From Sarocladium kiliense (lineage: Eukaryota; Ascomycota; Sordariomycetes; Hypocreales; Sarocladiaceae), in NCBI GenBank assembly GCA_030734395.1, contig JAUZTG010000048.1, positions 62,001-126,000 on the forward strand: DNA of 64,000 bases. The letters run 5' to 3'. Under the pieces are notes generated by a model that worked only from the letters and a program-made list of their open reading frames with translations, did not search any database and was not told the origin of the DNA. Positions 1-11,322 of the stretch are shown in pieces (within the stretch, counting starts at the first letter, position 1; the number at the start of each line of letters is the position of its first letter). Made by a program: the position numbers and the translations under genes.

Positions 1-32
1 TTATCTGTCAATCCCAGATCAATACTAAAACC

Positions 33-1795
33 TCATGTAGTGTCCCGCCGCACAATCTTGACAGGTAGGCCACCTTTGGGCCGCGTCGTGACTTCCGCCG
101 GCACTTGATACGCCAAGTCTCCAAATATATTGGGCCCATCCGGATCGTATTGCGGCTCTATGTCGAATTCTCTCAACGTCAGTGCCATCACCGCCCTTAA
201 TTCTGTTTGCACAAGCTCCTGGCCAATGCAATTCCTCGGCCCCATCTCGAATGGTCGCCATGCGTTCTTGACTGGATGAAGCTCGTGGCCATCGGGCACC
301 AGCCAACGTTCTGGGAGAAACTCCAGCCGTCGGGGCCACAATGAGGGGTGATGATGGAGAGCGTGCGGCGACGAGTACAAAACGAAGCCTTCTGATGGCA
401 TAGGCCGATGTGAGGCAGGATTGGTAAGCTCAAACCCTGGTTCTCCGCCTCGAACCGTACCTGTCACTGGCTGCACTCTCATCGCCTCCTTGATGACCGC
501 TGAGGTGTAAGGCAGCTGGTTGAGCAGCGTGGGGTCATCTTTGATCCGCTGGGCTGCAAGTGCAGCATCGCTTCCGAATACTCCGTCATGTTCCGCGCGC
601 ACCTTGGCAAGAGAATTCGGGTTCTGCTGCAGTAACCAGAAGATGACGCAGAGGACATATGAAGTGGTGTCGAATCCTGCCAAGAGGAATATCCTCAAAT
701 GCGCCAGAACATCTGTCAAAAATGAGGGGTCCAAGTCAGAGACCGATCTGACGCTTACGCTAGCCCCTGGCCTCTGTTTGAAATATGCCTTGATTGCGAG
801 ATGGAGGACTGTTTTTGGGCCCTCTTCTAGGTTCTCAGCCTTGAGCTCTTGATCGATGTACGAGATAAGTTCCCGGTTGACCTCCCGATCATAGTATCGT
901 GTATAGAATGGCCTCAGAGGATTCAGCACCTTGGGGAGATTATGAATATTCCAATCGGCGAAGTTCCAACTAAGTCGCTTGAGGAATGTCGAGTAGAAGG
1001 ACTCCTTCTTCGTGAGAGAGTGAAGCCTGGCTCCACTGTTTGACGTTCACCTCTTTGATCAGCTCTGCTTACGAATAGCCTTCACGACAAACTCACAGGA
1101 CAGCGTTCCCAATCACGTCAAAAGCCAACTTCGACGCTGAGTCTGACAGCTTCAACACTTCGCCAGAGCCGGCAGCCTTCTTGAAGACCTGTCGAAACAC
1201 CAATATCTCCTCGATGAAGGAAGGCACCAAAGATAAGATGTTTCGTGCCGAAAACCCAGGGTTGAAGTTCGATCGCCACAACCTCCAGTGTTGACCCTCG
1301 GCGCTGGCGAGATCCTGTCCGCCCGTCAATTTCTTGAATTGTCTAGTGAGAATAATTGACTTTGGCTGGCTCTTCTGCTGCGTGAACTGGCTGATGAGCT
1401 CCGGGTCGTAACAGGTAAGCATCGGATACTGGACGGGCCACAGGTCAAGGTAGAAGAAGCCTTGACTCCACAACTCTGGATATTTCTTCTCGAGCAGCAA
1501 CCACATGGACAGCTGCTGATGCGCTTCCGGGGCCTCTTCGGCGAGGACCTTGCCAATCACGAGGAGATGGCCGAAGAGGAATGAGTGCGGGAGAGTGGCC
1601 TATCAAGGCGTCAGCATTCGAAACACCGTGTTATCAATTTGTTTATTCAGTGCGACTTACGATTCCATGCTCGCGCTGAAGTGCCCAGAATTTGGCACGA
1701 GCTCTGTACAGCTTGTAGAATCCTTGGGCGAAGGCGGCGGCGAGCAGCGTGGCCAAAGCCTGCCACAAAGACACCGTCTGGCCGATAACTTGCAT
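33..1795 (-). CDS. Cytochrome P450 monooxygenase (StcS-like fungal class)
   Basis: Three exons on the minus strand: 1795-1661, 1599-1097 and 1035-33, giving 546 aa. The start is the ATG at 1795, which opens directly into a hydrophobic anchor (QALATLLAAAFAQGFYKLY), as expected for an ER-anchored P450; further in-frame ATGs upstream would only add a basic tail. Exon phases agree at both GTAAGT/GTGAGT junctions. Seen in the product: the heme-binding stretch FEMGPRNCIGQE with Cys at about residue 482, the KEAMR (ExxR) helix K motif, and the I-helix stretch LLAGFDTTSYVL. The mid-region, with GARLHS, reads like the fungal StcS-type P450 class as I know it; the substrate is unknown. It is divergent from the SDR gene at 2441, with 645 bp between, so shared control is possible. 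The gene looks complete and undamaged. Confidence 0.85.
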
Positions 1796-2440
1796 GCTCC
1801 TGTCCAAAGTAAAGACAGGTTTGAGAGACAATACCACAATATATGTACTATTTTCTTCGTACTGTCGAGGTAATCGAAGGAATCGCAAGATCAAGCCGTG
1901 CGGACGTGAGCTGGGCACTAACACCTTCTTATGAACCAACGTCAACACTTGGCGTTCCCCCGAAGCCAGCGACGAGAAGTCACTGAGATATCATCGGTCA
2001 GCTTATCCCTCGGCAGGTATCCGCTTCAATGTCCAATCACCAAAGGATCATGACCCAAATCGGTCAATTTACCTACAATCCTTGCCACCTAATCTCAACT
2101 TGCAAAGCCCGTCAGACCTAGTGTCCACCGCGGGTCAGCTTCCGACTCATATCCGACTGAAATGCCAGATGTACCTGTCCATGTTCAAATAAAGCAAAAA
2201 AGAAAAGTTGGCTCATACTAAACAGGTGAATGACCTGAAGATGGGGGGCAAACGCGGGGGGGTTGTGCTCGCCGAGAGGGCGCTGCTTGATTGCATCATC
2301 TTTCGCGGGGTGTGCATGAGAACCAGCTGGCTCTCTTTCTACGACAGGGATATGGTGCTTGCTACAAGTGACAAGAGCAGGAACACCTCGCATCTCAAAG
2401 CACGGCTTGCACTCTAACTAGGCTTTCTCTGATCCCAGCC
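1796..2440. promoter_or_regulatory. Divergent intergenic region between P450 and SDR
   Basis: This is 645 bp between two genes transcribed away from each other, so it must hold both promoters. I see no convincing palindromic Zn2Cys6 site. The short open frames inside it have no recognisable content. Confidence 0.4.
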
Positions 2441-3235
2441 ATGGCAGATATTACCATCTACCCTAGTCTGCGCGACAAAGTGGTACTTATCACAGGTGGC
2501 GCGGATGGTATTGGTGCAGCTGCCGTCGAGCTATTCTGTCGCCAAAACGCCAGAGTCGTGTTCCTCGATATCGACACCGACCGCGCAAATGCACTTATCG
2601 ACCGTCTCAGATCCGAATTACCATCCGTTCCTGTGCCACAGTTCAAGCACTGCGATGTCACCAATCTTGATCGCCTGAAAACCTGCGCTGAAGAGACCCT
2701 CGCAGCTCACGAGGGCCGCGTGGACGTCCTCGTCAACAACGCTTTCGGCAGTTCTCCCAAGACGAAAGCTCCGACGAGTGAGATTACGCCTGAGTCCTTT
2801 GACTTTGATATCAATGCCTCGTTGCGCCACCAATTCTTCCTTACGCAGTACATCGTCCCTAGCATGCGTTCGCGAGGCTCCGGCAGCATCGTGAACATGG
2901 GGTCTATCACATGGCGGATCCCCGCGACAGACGTACCGGTCTACTCAACAGCCAAGGCAGCTGTTCTAGGCATGACGCGTGTTCATGCTCGCGAGTTTGG
3001 TGTGGATGGTGTGCGTGTCAACAGCGTGATGCCAGGGTCTACTGCCACAAGGCGACAGCGGGAGCTGGTCCTCACACAAGAATATGAAGCCATGACTATG
3101 GAGACACAGGCAATCAAGAGGGTGGTTGAGCCGATTGAGGTTGCTCGAGTAATCCTGTTTCTGGCCTCTGATGATGCCAGCGCAGTGACGGGGGGCAGCC
3201 ATGTTGTTGACGGAGGATGGGTTGGCGACACGTAA
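2441..3235 (+). CDS. Short-chain dehydrogenase/reductase (SDR), classical type
   Basis: Single uninterrupted exon of 264 aa. The nucleotide-binding motif TGGADGIG lies at residues 18-25. The catalytic YxxxK is Y168/K172 (YSTAK), preceded by a serine in NMGSITW. A C-terminal ASDDASAVTGGSHVVDGGW closes the fold, as in bacterial-type classical SDRs. The usual NNAG structural motif reads NNAF here, a small departure that need not abolish activity. The acidic residue after strand beta-2 (FLDID) suggests NAD(H) rather than NADP(H). The lack of introns, against a P450 with two and a permease with three, is compatible with a different history but is not proof of transfer. The substrate is unknown; the neighbouring P450 suggests a shared oxidative pathway. 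Confidence 0.85.
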   Translation: MADITIYPSLRDKVVLITGGADGIGAAAVELFCRQNARVVFLDIDTDRANALIDRLRSELPSVPVPQFKHCDVTNLDRLKTCAEETLAAHEGRVDVLVNNAFGSSPKTKAPTSEITPESFDFDINASLRHQFFLTQYIVPSMRSRGSGSIVNMGSITWRIPATDVPVYSTAKAAVLGMTRVHAREFGVDGVRVNSVMPGSTATRRQRELVLTQEYEAMTMETQAIKRVVEPIEVARVILFLASDDASAVTGGSHVVDGGWVGDT

Positions 3236-3342
3236 TACAGATGACAGTTGACAACGTACGATTCAATTACTGCTCTGTGATCGAGTCTAATCGCTCACGC
3301 TCAGAAAATATGCTGTTGAAGCACGCACGGGTGACAACCTCT

Positions 3343-5086
3343 TTATCGGCCAACGAGTCGCCTTTCTAGCGTTCGCAGGGGCACAAACAGCAGCGCACTC
3401 AGCACTAATGCAACCTCAAAGCCGATATCACCCGTCTTCTCTGCGATAGGTCCAGTCCACCAAACCTGTGCCATGCAAGGAATGACCAACCCAAAGCAAA
3501 GGATTCCGCTGGCCAAGGCTGCAGCCCCGACAGGCAGCAGATCCGCTCGCTCCCAAATAGCATGATCATATAAGCTGTAATTCCCCCTGCGGAAGTACAG
3601 GTGCTCTGTAACAACGATACCAAAGAAAGCAGCAGACCAGTATCCAATAAGACCAATGAAGTTTTCCAGATTGTAGAAGAAGTCTCGTGCGGCCCTGATT
3701 GATACCGGGATGACGATAGCGGTGACGATTATTGCGAAGACGTATCGTGGGACGCGTACGAGCCCGGGAACAAGATTCTGAAAGTTGAGGGTGATGGCAT
3801 AGAGTGTGCCCGCGCAGTTTCCAAGCAGCGTCAGCGAGAGAATGACAACGACGAATTTGCCGAAGCCACCAGCTGGCTCGAGCATGGCAGCGAGCATTCC
3901 ACCAACCATAGTCTGCTCGTAGCCTTTGGCCAAGGCTGGAACATTGGGTGTTGCGCCACCAATCGCCGCACCTAGAATCATGAGGAGAGTACTTGGGATC
4001 CAGAGACCGAGGTACGTGTAGATAAAAACCTTCCATCTGGCAAAGAGTTAGCCGCACTGAATTTGCATTGAATTTGAGATGGCGAGGAGCTTTTGAATTG
4101 ACTTACGAAGAGACCTTAGGATCAAAGTATGTGCTTAGATCCGAGGATATGGCCGCCCATGGTAGCATGTACGACGCAATGATGCCTCCAAAGCTCAGCA
4201 CAGCCGCTGCTGTCGGGGAAGCTGCCGGCGCTGCCTGCTTCGTGAGCTCAGAGCCACCGCACCCGGTAGTGATGATGATAGCGATAGTTGCGGGAATAAA
4301 TGCATAAGTCTCGTAGTAATGGAGAATCTTGAACCCGCAGAAGGAAATGAAAAGAGCGAGGAGCGCGATGATGACAATGCCCGCGTCTGGGGTGAGATCT
4401 CCTCCGGACACAGCGGACAGACATTGACCGCCAACGACGCAGATGACAACCACGAAGCCTGTGAGTGTGGCGAGATTGAGAAGCGCAGGCACTGTCACGA
4501 AGTATCGACTGAGAAATTGTTAGCAAATACGGGGCTTAGAAATCATAGGAGTCCGGCTGAAGCCTTAGACTTACCCAAAGCTGAAGCGAGCTTGAATCAT
4601 CTGCCTCATCCCCGTCTTAGGACCCAGAATGGACAAGTAAGCGGGGGCTGTAGTTGACAGAAGACTGAAGAAGACAATGACCAAGGTCGAATTTCCCAGA
4701 GAGAGGCCAAACGTCTTTGGTCCAAGGATACCAAATAGGATGCTGGGTGGATAGACATATTAGCCCGACTCCCCTCGTACACTGTCAAAAGCAGGTTACA
4801 CTTACGGCAAGATGTTGCAGTTGATAGAACACCAAATAGTGAAGATATTGTAGAATCGAGTTGACGTTCGATCCTCAACAGGCACAGGCTGAATGCCCGT
4901 CTCTTCCACCCGTGCGGCACGTAAGACCCGGTGTAAGAGCTCCCGGGCACCGCTCTCATGTGAATTCTGCTCCGAGCCGAGCGGCTTGTCCTGCTGCATG
5001 AGACCAGGAGATGGGGCCCGGGTCACGGACGGGCTGCTCTCTCCAGAAACTGGGGTCCCACCTTGTTCCATCATCTTCTCAGACAT
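3343..5086 (-). CDS. NCS1 nucleobase permease (purine-cytosine permease, FCY2-like)
   Basis: Four exons on the minus strand: 5086-4806, 4742-4575, 4508-4107 and 4036-3343, giving 514 aa with consistent phases. The first true ATG is at 5086; an in-frame extension to 5104 lacks an ATG. A hydrophilic N-terminus of about 80 residues precedes the first membrane region (NIFTIWCSINCNILP). The linker VEETGIQPVPVEDRTSTRF and the membrane segments that follow (SLGNSTLVIVFFSLLSTTAP; NLATLTGFVVVICVVGG; SAAFFGIVVTEHLYFRRGNY) match the fungal purine-cytosine permease branch of NCS1. Members import adenine, guanine, hypoxanthine or cytosine by proton symport at the plasma membrane; the specificity here cannot be read from sequence. 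It is convergent with the SDR at 2441, with 107 bp between stops. Confidence 0.87.
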
Positions 5087-6181
5087 GTTTGCCGGGTCTG
5101 CCAAACCTGACAGGTGGGTTCCTTACAGGGGAACCGTTTGACTGGCTGACGTGGTGGTGGTAGTGGGCGTGTTGGGCCTGTCCCTCAGTATAAGGTTGCC
5201 GGAGTCGATTTGCCGGGACCGGCAAGTGTGGATGCTTGATCGCGGAACGGGCAGATCACTGTGGCATTACGACCCTCTAGTGTCTGTTTTTAGCTGCTGC
5301 AGACGCCGTGAAAGAAGAAAAGAACGGTCCCTGGCTGTTTCGAAGAAAGACAAAAGCGAGCGTAGTTGGATGCAAGGAATCTCAACGACTTTTGATGGTT
5401 AGGAGAGGACGAACAAGCGAAAATCGGAGGAGAAGAGTCAGAAGGGGGGAAAGGGTCACGCCCCGAGCGGAGCCTAGATAGCACACGGCATTAAAAGAAA
5501 CAGAGCGATTGCTGTTGAGAAATCTGCTTTTCCGTGGCGTGCTACTGGCGCTGATTTCCACTAACGTCAGGTACGTCAGCAATGGAGTGTAGCTGCGCCA
5601 AGATGGAGGTATATTTGATTAGCCTTGCCTTTGGGCCCCATTTGGTCCCGAAGTAGTTTATCACAACGAGGTATCGTGGGGAATGGGAAGAGGCGAAAAC
5701 GGAGACAGGATGGAAGGCCTCACGTTTGAAGCCGTCCAGGCCGGACGGGGAACGGTTCGACAGATATATTCGACGTGCCTATGTAGCAGGCCGGCCCCGT
5801 AGCTTGAACTCGCATGAATGTAAATCAGAATCTTTCTAAGTGACAACGCGACGTTGGATCCTCCAAAGTCGGGCTTTCGCATATCACTGTGTGTTCCATG
5901 GCGATGGGTCTTTCGCCTAGCGACGACGCCTTCTACCGACATCCCGATCATCTCAAGCAACGTCCTTTGCAAGGACAGACTCTCCATTCCCAGTTATCTG
6001 GGCAAAACCATGGATTTAGCAAGACCAACCATTGGACACACGGTACAAGTCAGGCGCCGCCTCAGTCGTCCGAGTCCTCGTTGCGGGTTCCGAAGTTCTG
6101 TGTCGACTGCCGGCTTCAGGCCGAGATCCCGCAGACGGGATAGTAAAAGTCATGTCAAGACGCAAAGATCTCGTCAAGTCT
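5087..6181. other. Intergenic region, permease 5' side to CHL1 3' side
   Basis: About 1.1 kb. It must contain the NCS1 permease promoter and the CHL1 3' UTR. The short open frames here show no domain-like content and I call none of them. Confidence 0.5.
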
Positions 6182-8952
6182 TCACCTCACCACGGTCTTC
6201 TTGGACCTAAAAAAGCCTCCGAGCGATCCCATAAGCCCACCTAGTCCCTTCTCGTGGCTGTCCTGCACCAGTCCAGCTTGGATCCAGCCCGGGAGCTTCG
6301 TCCGTATCCTTGCCGTGCCATATCTCCTGTCGACGAGCACAATCGCGGCGTAGTCTCCTCGGTGCCGGATGGCGCGTCCAATGCTCTGGTTCACGGCCCT
6401 CATGCAAGCGTTCTCGTAAAAGTCCCGAGCAGACTGCTTGGCCCGTGTCGCAGCTTCTGTCACCGGCACTCCTTGGCTGGTCAGCATGGCAACAGTCGTC
6501 GTCTCGATATATTCAATCTTTGCCTTCCACTCCGGCGAGGCAATGTTTGGGTAGGGAAGACCGATGACAAACACGCATCTTCCGAGCCGGTCAGAGAAGT
6601 TGATGCCCTCAGACATTTTGCCGCCAACAACACTCAGCAACAAAGCGCCTGTCTGTGTCGCGCTACTTCTTTCGCCCATGACCGCCTGGGTGTAATTCTC
6701 AAGGACTTCATCGCTCGAGCATCCCTTTGTCTCCTGGAACAAGGCCTTTCGTGTCACAAGTCTGTCCCACACTGATGGTCCTTGTTGACGTTCTTGCCAA
6801 ACCTTGACAACCTCGTCAAGATAGCCGTAGCTAGGGAAGAACGCGACGACACCGTCAGGAACCACGGAGCATGAGTTTAGAATCGCTAACCCGAGTTGAT
6901 TTATCATCTCTCGATCACTGCGCCGTTGATAACTGAATTCGAAAGGTGACGAACCCGGCCTCGATGACGCGAGTGTCCAGACACACAAGTTCTCCTTCGG
7001 GATAACGTGCCCACAGCTGAGTGTTGTGACCTTCGACGCATCCAAAGAGGGGAACAGGTGGTCCTTGTAATCTTCGAATGGTGACATAGTGCCGCCGGCA
7101 AGAATGACCGCTCTCGCGCTCGACGCGATGGAAGAGAATGCATGTGTTGGCGAGAGGAGCAGATAGGAAAGCCGTAGATCTGGGAGGGAACCGGGTATCT
7201 TCTCAAAAAATATCCTCCCTTCCGAGCTGAGGTTCGTCAGAGACATCAGGAAAGATGAAAGTGCATGAAGAACCGGAGACGACAGCTTTGGCGCAGCTTT
7301 GCCGTTGGTTTCGGAACCTTCGACATGCGAGACGTAACTCTCAATCTTGTACGCCAGCTTCGATTCTTGAATGTACTGGACAATCTCCAGAAGGTCAATC
7401 TGATCAATGCCTTTATGTTTTGTGAGATCGCTTGGTTCCACTGCTCCAGTTTCTGTCTATCTTGGGTGTTAGTAGCTGAAGCCAACATAATGTTCGGCAC
7501 ATACCTTCGAGGCCAGGGCAGTTTCCATCCAGGCAGTCAATCCCTGTATTATCCTTCCAACTCTTGCGACATTGACACGATTGGCACTGCTGAGTTTCTT
7601 GCCGAATCGTTTGACATACACGTTGAGCATCTCACGTCCTCGCCGCAAGTCACCCAGCCTTAACTCAGCCGCGTGAACACTTGCTACAGCATCCATGATG
7701 TTGTGCGCCTCGTCTATGATGACAACGCTGCCTTCGAGTTTGATACCGAGGGCTTCTCTTGCGCTTTTCTGCAGAAGTAGTGGGTATGGCAGTGTCACTA
7801 TCTCAGCTCCAGGCAGTGCAGTTCGCGAAGCGTAGTACGGGCAGACTGAGAGAGTCTTGCCAAGTTGATGGAGGTCTTCAATGTCAGGCACACCCGCCAA
7901 GGTAGTGTCACGGAACTCGTGAGTTTGACTGAGCAATTCCTCTTTGGGAACAAACGCGCACTTTTTTGTCGACTTCGACTGTTGCAACTCTGCGCATCTG
8001 TCATTAATGGCCTGCACCGACCCAAGACGAGAGACTGAGGGGTTGATGCAAAGCTTCTGCCTGGATGACAGGGGGAGCAACTTCACTGTCTCGCTCTTCG
8101 CATCTCCATCGTTCGCAAGTGATGCGGGCAAAGATGGTGGAAACGTCGGACGTCGTAGTTCCCCGATGAACTGAGACAATTGGGAGTGTGTTCTAGACGT
8201 AAAAAAGATCTACTGCGGTTACTACGACTTTCTGGATTCCCCACGACTACGATCTCGAATGCGCACCTTAAGAGGTTCCCCCAAGACTTCACCATCCTCG
8301 TCTCTCTTTATGGTTGAGCCAAGCCCAATGCGCGTCAGAAAATCACGAGATTCCTTGCTCAGGCCTGATAGAGCATCCTTCTCCTGGGATTTCTGGTCCT
8401 GGACGTCGTCCAATAGCCACTCGTCATCATCGTCATCATCATCGGAGCCTGTTCGTTTAGTGTTACCACGTGGACCGTCGATACGACGGCGTTTTGAAGC
8501 GAGTGCCTCGAGCGACTTCTCTTTCAGCCGAGCATTCTTGAGGCGTTCTTCCCTATCCTCCCATTTGCGGAGAAGATCGTTCCTCTTCTGTCGAAGAAGC
8601 TGATCGACAATCCACTGAGGCTCGTCTTTGAATGCTTCACCAGCCTGTTGCAATGAGATATCAAATTGAGCTGCTTTGTGGTTACGGAGCCACGTTAATG
8701 AGGCACAGATAAGTGACAATGATTTGCCCTTGAGCCGGCGTTAGCTCCACGCAAGTGACCAGGTGACAAGGTGCAAGGTGTAAATAGGCTTCAACTTACG
8801 GTCCCTGTCGGGCTTTCGAGGATGCCAACTTGCCCATTGCCAGTCTCCAGCACATTGTACACCGCCCGCATAAACTCAACTTGGACGTCGTAAGGTGTGT
8901 AGGGGTGATGAAAATCGAGCTGCTCCATTTGACGTGTCACATCTTCAGCCAT
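6182..8952 (-). CDS. CHL1: ATP-dependent DNA helicase CHL1 (DDX11/FANCJ-type, Fe-S)
   Basis: Four exons on the minus strand: 8952-8800, 8728-8267, 8209-7505 and 7456-6182, giving 864 aa, the usual fungal length. The start is MAEDVTRQMEQLDFHHPYTP, leading to the helicase Q-motif region. Walker A (ESPTGTGKSLSL) is split by intron 1 exactly between GT and GK. Exon 2 ends PLK and exon 3 begins IFFTSRTHSQLSQF, helicase motif Ia. Four cysteines that can ligate a 4Fe-4S cluster follow (KLCINP, DRCAEL, KKCAFV, SVCPYY). The DEAH box is at about residue 371 (VVIIDEAHNIMD), the C-terminal RecA lobe carries GGKMSEGINFSD, and motif VI is QSIGRAIRHRGDYA. CHL1 family helicases act in sister-chromatid cohesion and replication-fork processing in the nucleus. 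The reading frame is fully intact. Confidence 0.95.
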
Positions 8953-9056
8953 CTTCGCTTCTAACTCGGTATGGCAGCGGCGATTCGTACTGCCAGCTGC
9001 TCAGGTGAGGTGCTGCAATCTCAAGGTGGCGCTGGTTGATCGTTGCGTCTCAGGTT

Positions 9057-9189
9057 GGTGATGGTGATGATGTTGTGTGGAAGTTGGTGACGTGTGGTGG
9101 GGTTTCGGTGGAGGGTGGCCGGCGCCGGAAGGATCTCAACGCCACCACGTGTCGCTGACTTACACCACACAACATATCACCACCACACC
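9057..9189. repeat. Imperfect inverted repeat (stem-loop potential)
   Basis: The left arm at about 9057-9100 reads as the reverse complement of the right arm at about 9141-9189. Shared blocks include GTTGTGTGG against CCACACAAC, and GTGTGGTGG against CCACCACGTG. The arms are roughly 45 nt with a few mismatches. The spacer of about 40 nt contains the perfect palindrome CCGGCGCCGG near 9119. It lies 105 bp upstream of the CHL1 start codon. Confidence 0.55.
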
Positions 9190-10055
9190 AGGATCGGTGT
9201 CCTCGATCATAAAAGACAGGCGCGGAAATTTCTCGGTAAGCCTCATTATAAAGGTTACTTTGTAATTACTGATTCAATTTGAACCATGTTAACTCCTGAG
9301 CAGTATATGAAGTTAATATAGTTGATAGACGTCCTATTATTTGGAGAAGGCCCGAGACTTCTCCTCAATCAGCCGAGGTTCCAACTGATCCAACTCTCAG
9401 GCATGGAACTGAGTCTCCAGACGACAGCATCTTAGCTCTCTAAGACTTCTTGATCTGTTCACTGTCAAAGTCCTGAGAAAATGCAGATGCTGCGCCCTCA
9501 GGACTTGCTGGTACTGCTACTGCTTCTCCTAGCGGTCAAAGCACGCTGGTCAGCTCTGAGACCTTCTCACTGGAGATCTGGTTGCCAAGATTGGACTGTT
9601 GATAGTTCACCAGCCTGGTCGTAACGCCTCGACTGAGGACCCGTTTCTAACGCCCCCCAAATTCCTATTTCACAGTCACGCGATTCGAAGCGAAAGCGAT
9701 TCATGGCTGCTTGCGTTCTGTATGAGCAAGCCAGCTGGTACACTATTCTACTCTGGTGTCAACCCATTCTACTCAGTACCCTTTGGCGTAAGGTTTCTCA
9801 CGGCGCCACTTTCCTCTCCAACTTCTAACTTCTTCTATTTCCTTCTTCACCTTTTCATCATCATCTCTGGGTACTTTCTCGCCATTCGAGCAGTTTGATG
9901 CTCGCGCATCATACATCGCGACCACAATCATCATTCCTCCGCCCAGCGCAAGCACCGCTTCGCACCGCAAAGAAAGCCGAACCGAGCAGAGGTTTTTGCG
10001 TGAACACTTCGATTGGGTTGAAGATCACAAGCAAAGATCATCCAAGTTTCTCACG

Positions 10056-10110
10056 GTAAGTCATCGCTCGCTCACCGCGCCATGAACTTTTCGCACTGAC
10101 ATTTTAACAG
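10056..10110 (+). other. Probable 5' UTR intron directly before the ATG
   Basis: A GTAAGT donor after TTTCTCACG and a TTTTAACAG acceptor enclose 55 nt. The acceptor abuts the ATG at 10111. An A-rich branch region precedes the acceptor. Confidence 0.5.
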
Positions 10111-11322
10111 ATGACCCGACCTAAAGCTCAGAAGGCGCCCGTGCCAAATCTTTCGAAAGTCAAAAACCCATCCTCTAAATACCTTACACAGAACGATGGC
10201 GTCGGTCGGTCATTCATCGAAGCCTGTGCCAAGATGGTCAAGAAAGTGCAAATCGGCCCTGACGGTACAATCCTCAAGCGCGCTTCTCAAGGAGAAATGG
10301 AGAGGAGTGGTCCTCTGGTGTCGCAATTCCTGGGCAAGCTCATTTGTGCATCAAACCATTCGACGCACGATCTTGGGAAGGCCTGGAATAATTTCCAGAA
10401 GTTCTATCCTGAGCGTGCTGCTCACCTTTGTCGTGAGGTCGCGGGGTTCGTCATGATGGGTCGCGCAGCTGAGGAGGACTTGAATGAGCCTGGCATTAAA
10501 GGCAAGTCAATGCCATTCACTGCCCCAATCACATATGCCAAGGATGCTATGGAGAAACATATTATCCCAAAGTTGGTGATGGCTGTATTCAATCCGCAGT
10601 ACGCCGGAGGTTTTCCTGCCACCGTGCAGGGCGTACGGAAGATGATTCGTGCTCCTTCTGGAGGTAAGTGGCCCACTCATAGACTCATGTTTCTGAACTG
10701 TAGCTTACATCAAGGCAGTGGCTGACCGTGAGCCTTGACCTGCCGCCTTCTTACATCTTAGCCTTTGGTCATCTACGAGCCATTCATGCTAATATCGTCT
10801 TCTCTAGGCAAGCGCAAGAACATCGACGAGCCTTCAGACAATGAAGCCGACGACACCGAGCACCATGTCCCCTTCACGAGAGCGGCAAAGCGACGGAGAG
10901 AAGCAGAGCTTGATGCTGCTGAGGGTGCTCCAGGTGTCATGGTTGAAGGGGCCTTGGTCGTTGATGACCTCGAGCAGGTTTCTTTCAAGCCTGGAGAGTT
11001 CCCGCAGTGTGCTGGCAGGCCCAATGGTTACTGGAACGATATCATCGCTGAGATTCGCCGCATTGCCTTGGTTGGCTACCATGGCAGTTTCGATACTGGT
11101 GTCTTCTTCCAGTTCAAGCCCAACGGAGGCATCATGATCAACAGATGGGAGAAGCCTGGCCTGAATGGCGAACCATGCAAGTCGTCCAGCGGTGAGGGTC
11201 TGCTCGTTGGTGAACTGTTCCTGCCCGTCGTCGCTAAGAAGCAGCCTGGTGATTCTGGACATGAAGACATGGAGAACCAGACGGGCAGCGATGATGCCGA
11301 TGAGGCTGGTGGTGAAGACTAA
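10111..11322 (+). CDS. Unrecognised nuclear-type protein, 355 aa
   Basis: Two exons, 10111-10663 and 10808-11322, joined in phase through a GTAAGT donor and a TTCTCTAG acceptor to give 355 aa. I do not recognise the family. The N-terminal 185 residues look like a compact, mostly helical domain with conserved-looking aromatic and cysteine positions (KLICASNHSTHDLGKAWNNF, FYPERAAHLCREVAGFVMMG). A lysine/arginine cluster (TRAAKRRREAE) inside an acidic linker is a plausible nuclear localisation signal. The second half holds another possible domain (GYHGSFDTGVFFQFKPNGG), and the C-terminus is acidic (GSDDADEAGGED). Length, codon use and clean splicing support a real gene. A 5' UTR intron seems to end at the start codon. 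A chromatin or RNA role is only a guess from the charge pattern. Confidence 0.75.

Larger units (their letters stand above)
8953..10110. other. Intergenic region with inverted repeat and an AT-richer patch
   Basis: About 1.16 kb between CHL1 (minus) and the gene at 10111 (plus). It holds a long imperfect inverted repeat at about 9057-9189 and an AT-richer patch near 9235-9340 with stops in all frames. A likely 5' UTR intron occupies 10056-10110. A 99-codon open frame at 9599-9898 is serine/phenylalanine rich and I do not regard it as a gene. Confidence 0.45.

Noticed and set aside
5661..5987. Minus-strand frame of 108 codons between permease and CHL1
   Set aside because: No recognisable sequence. 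The opposite strand has equally long frames.
9599..9898. 99-codon open frame upstream of the gene at 10111
   Set aside because: Serine/phenylalanine/proline-rich with no motif. It lies in a presumed leader/promoter, and the opposite strand is equally open.
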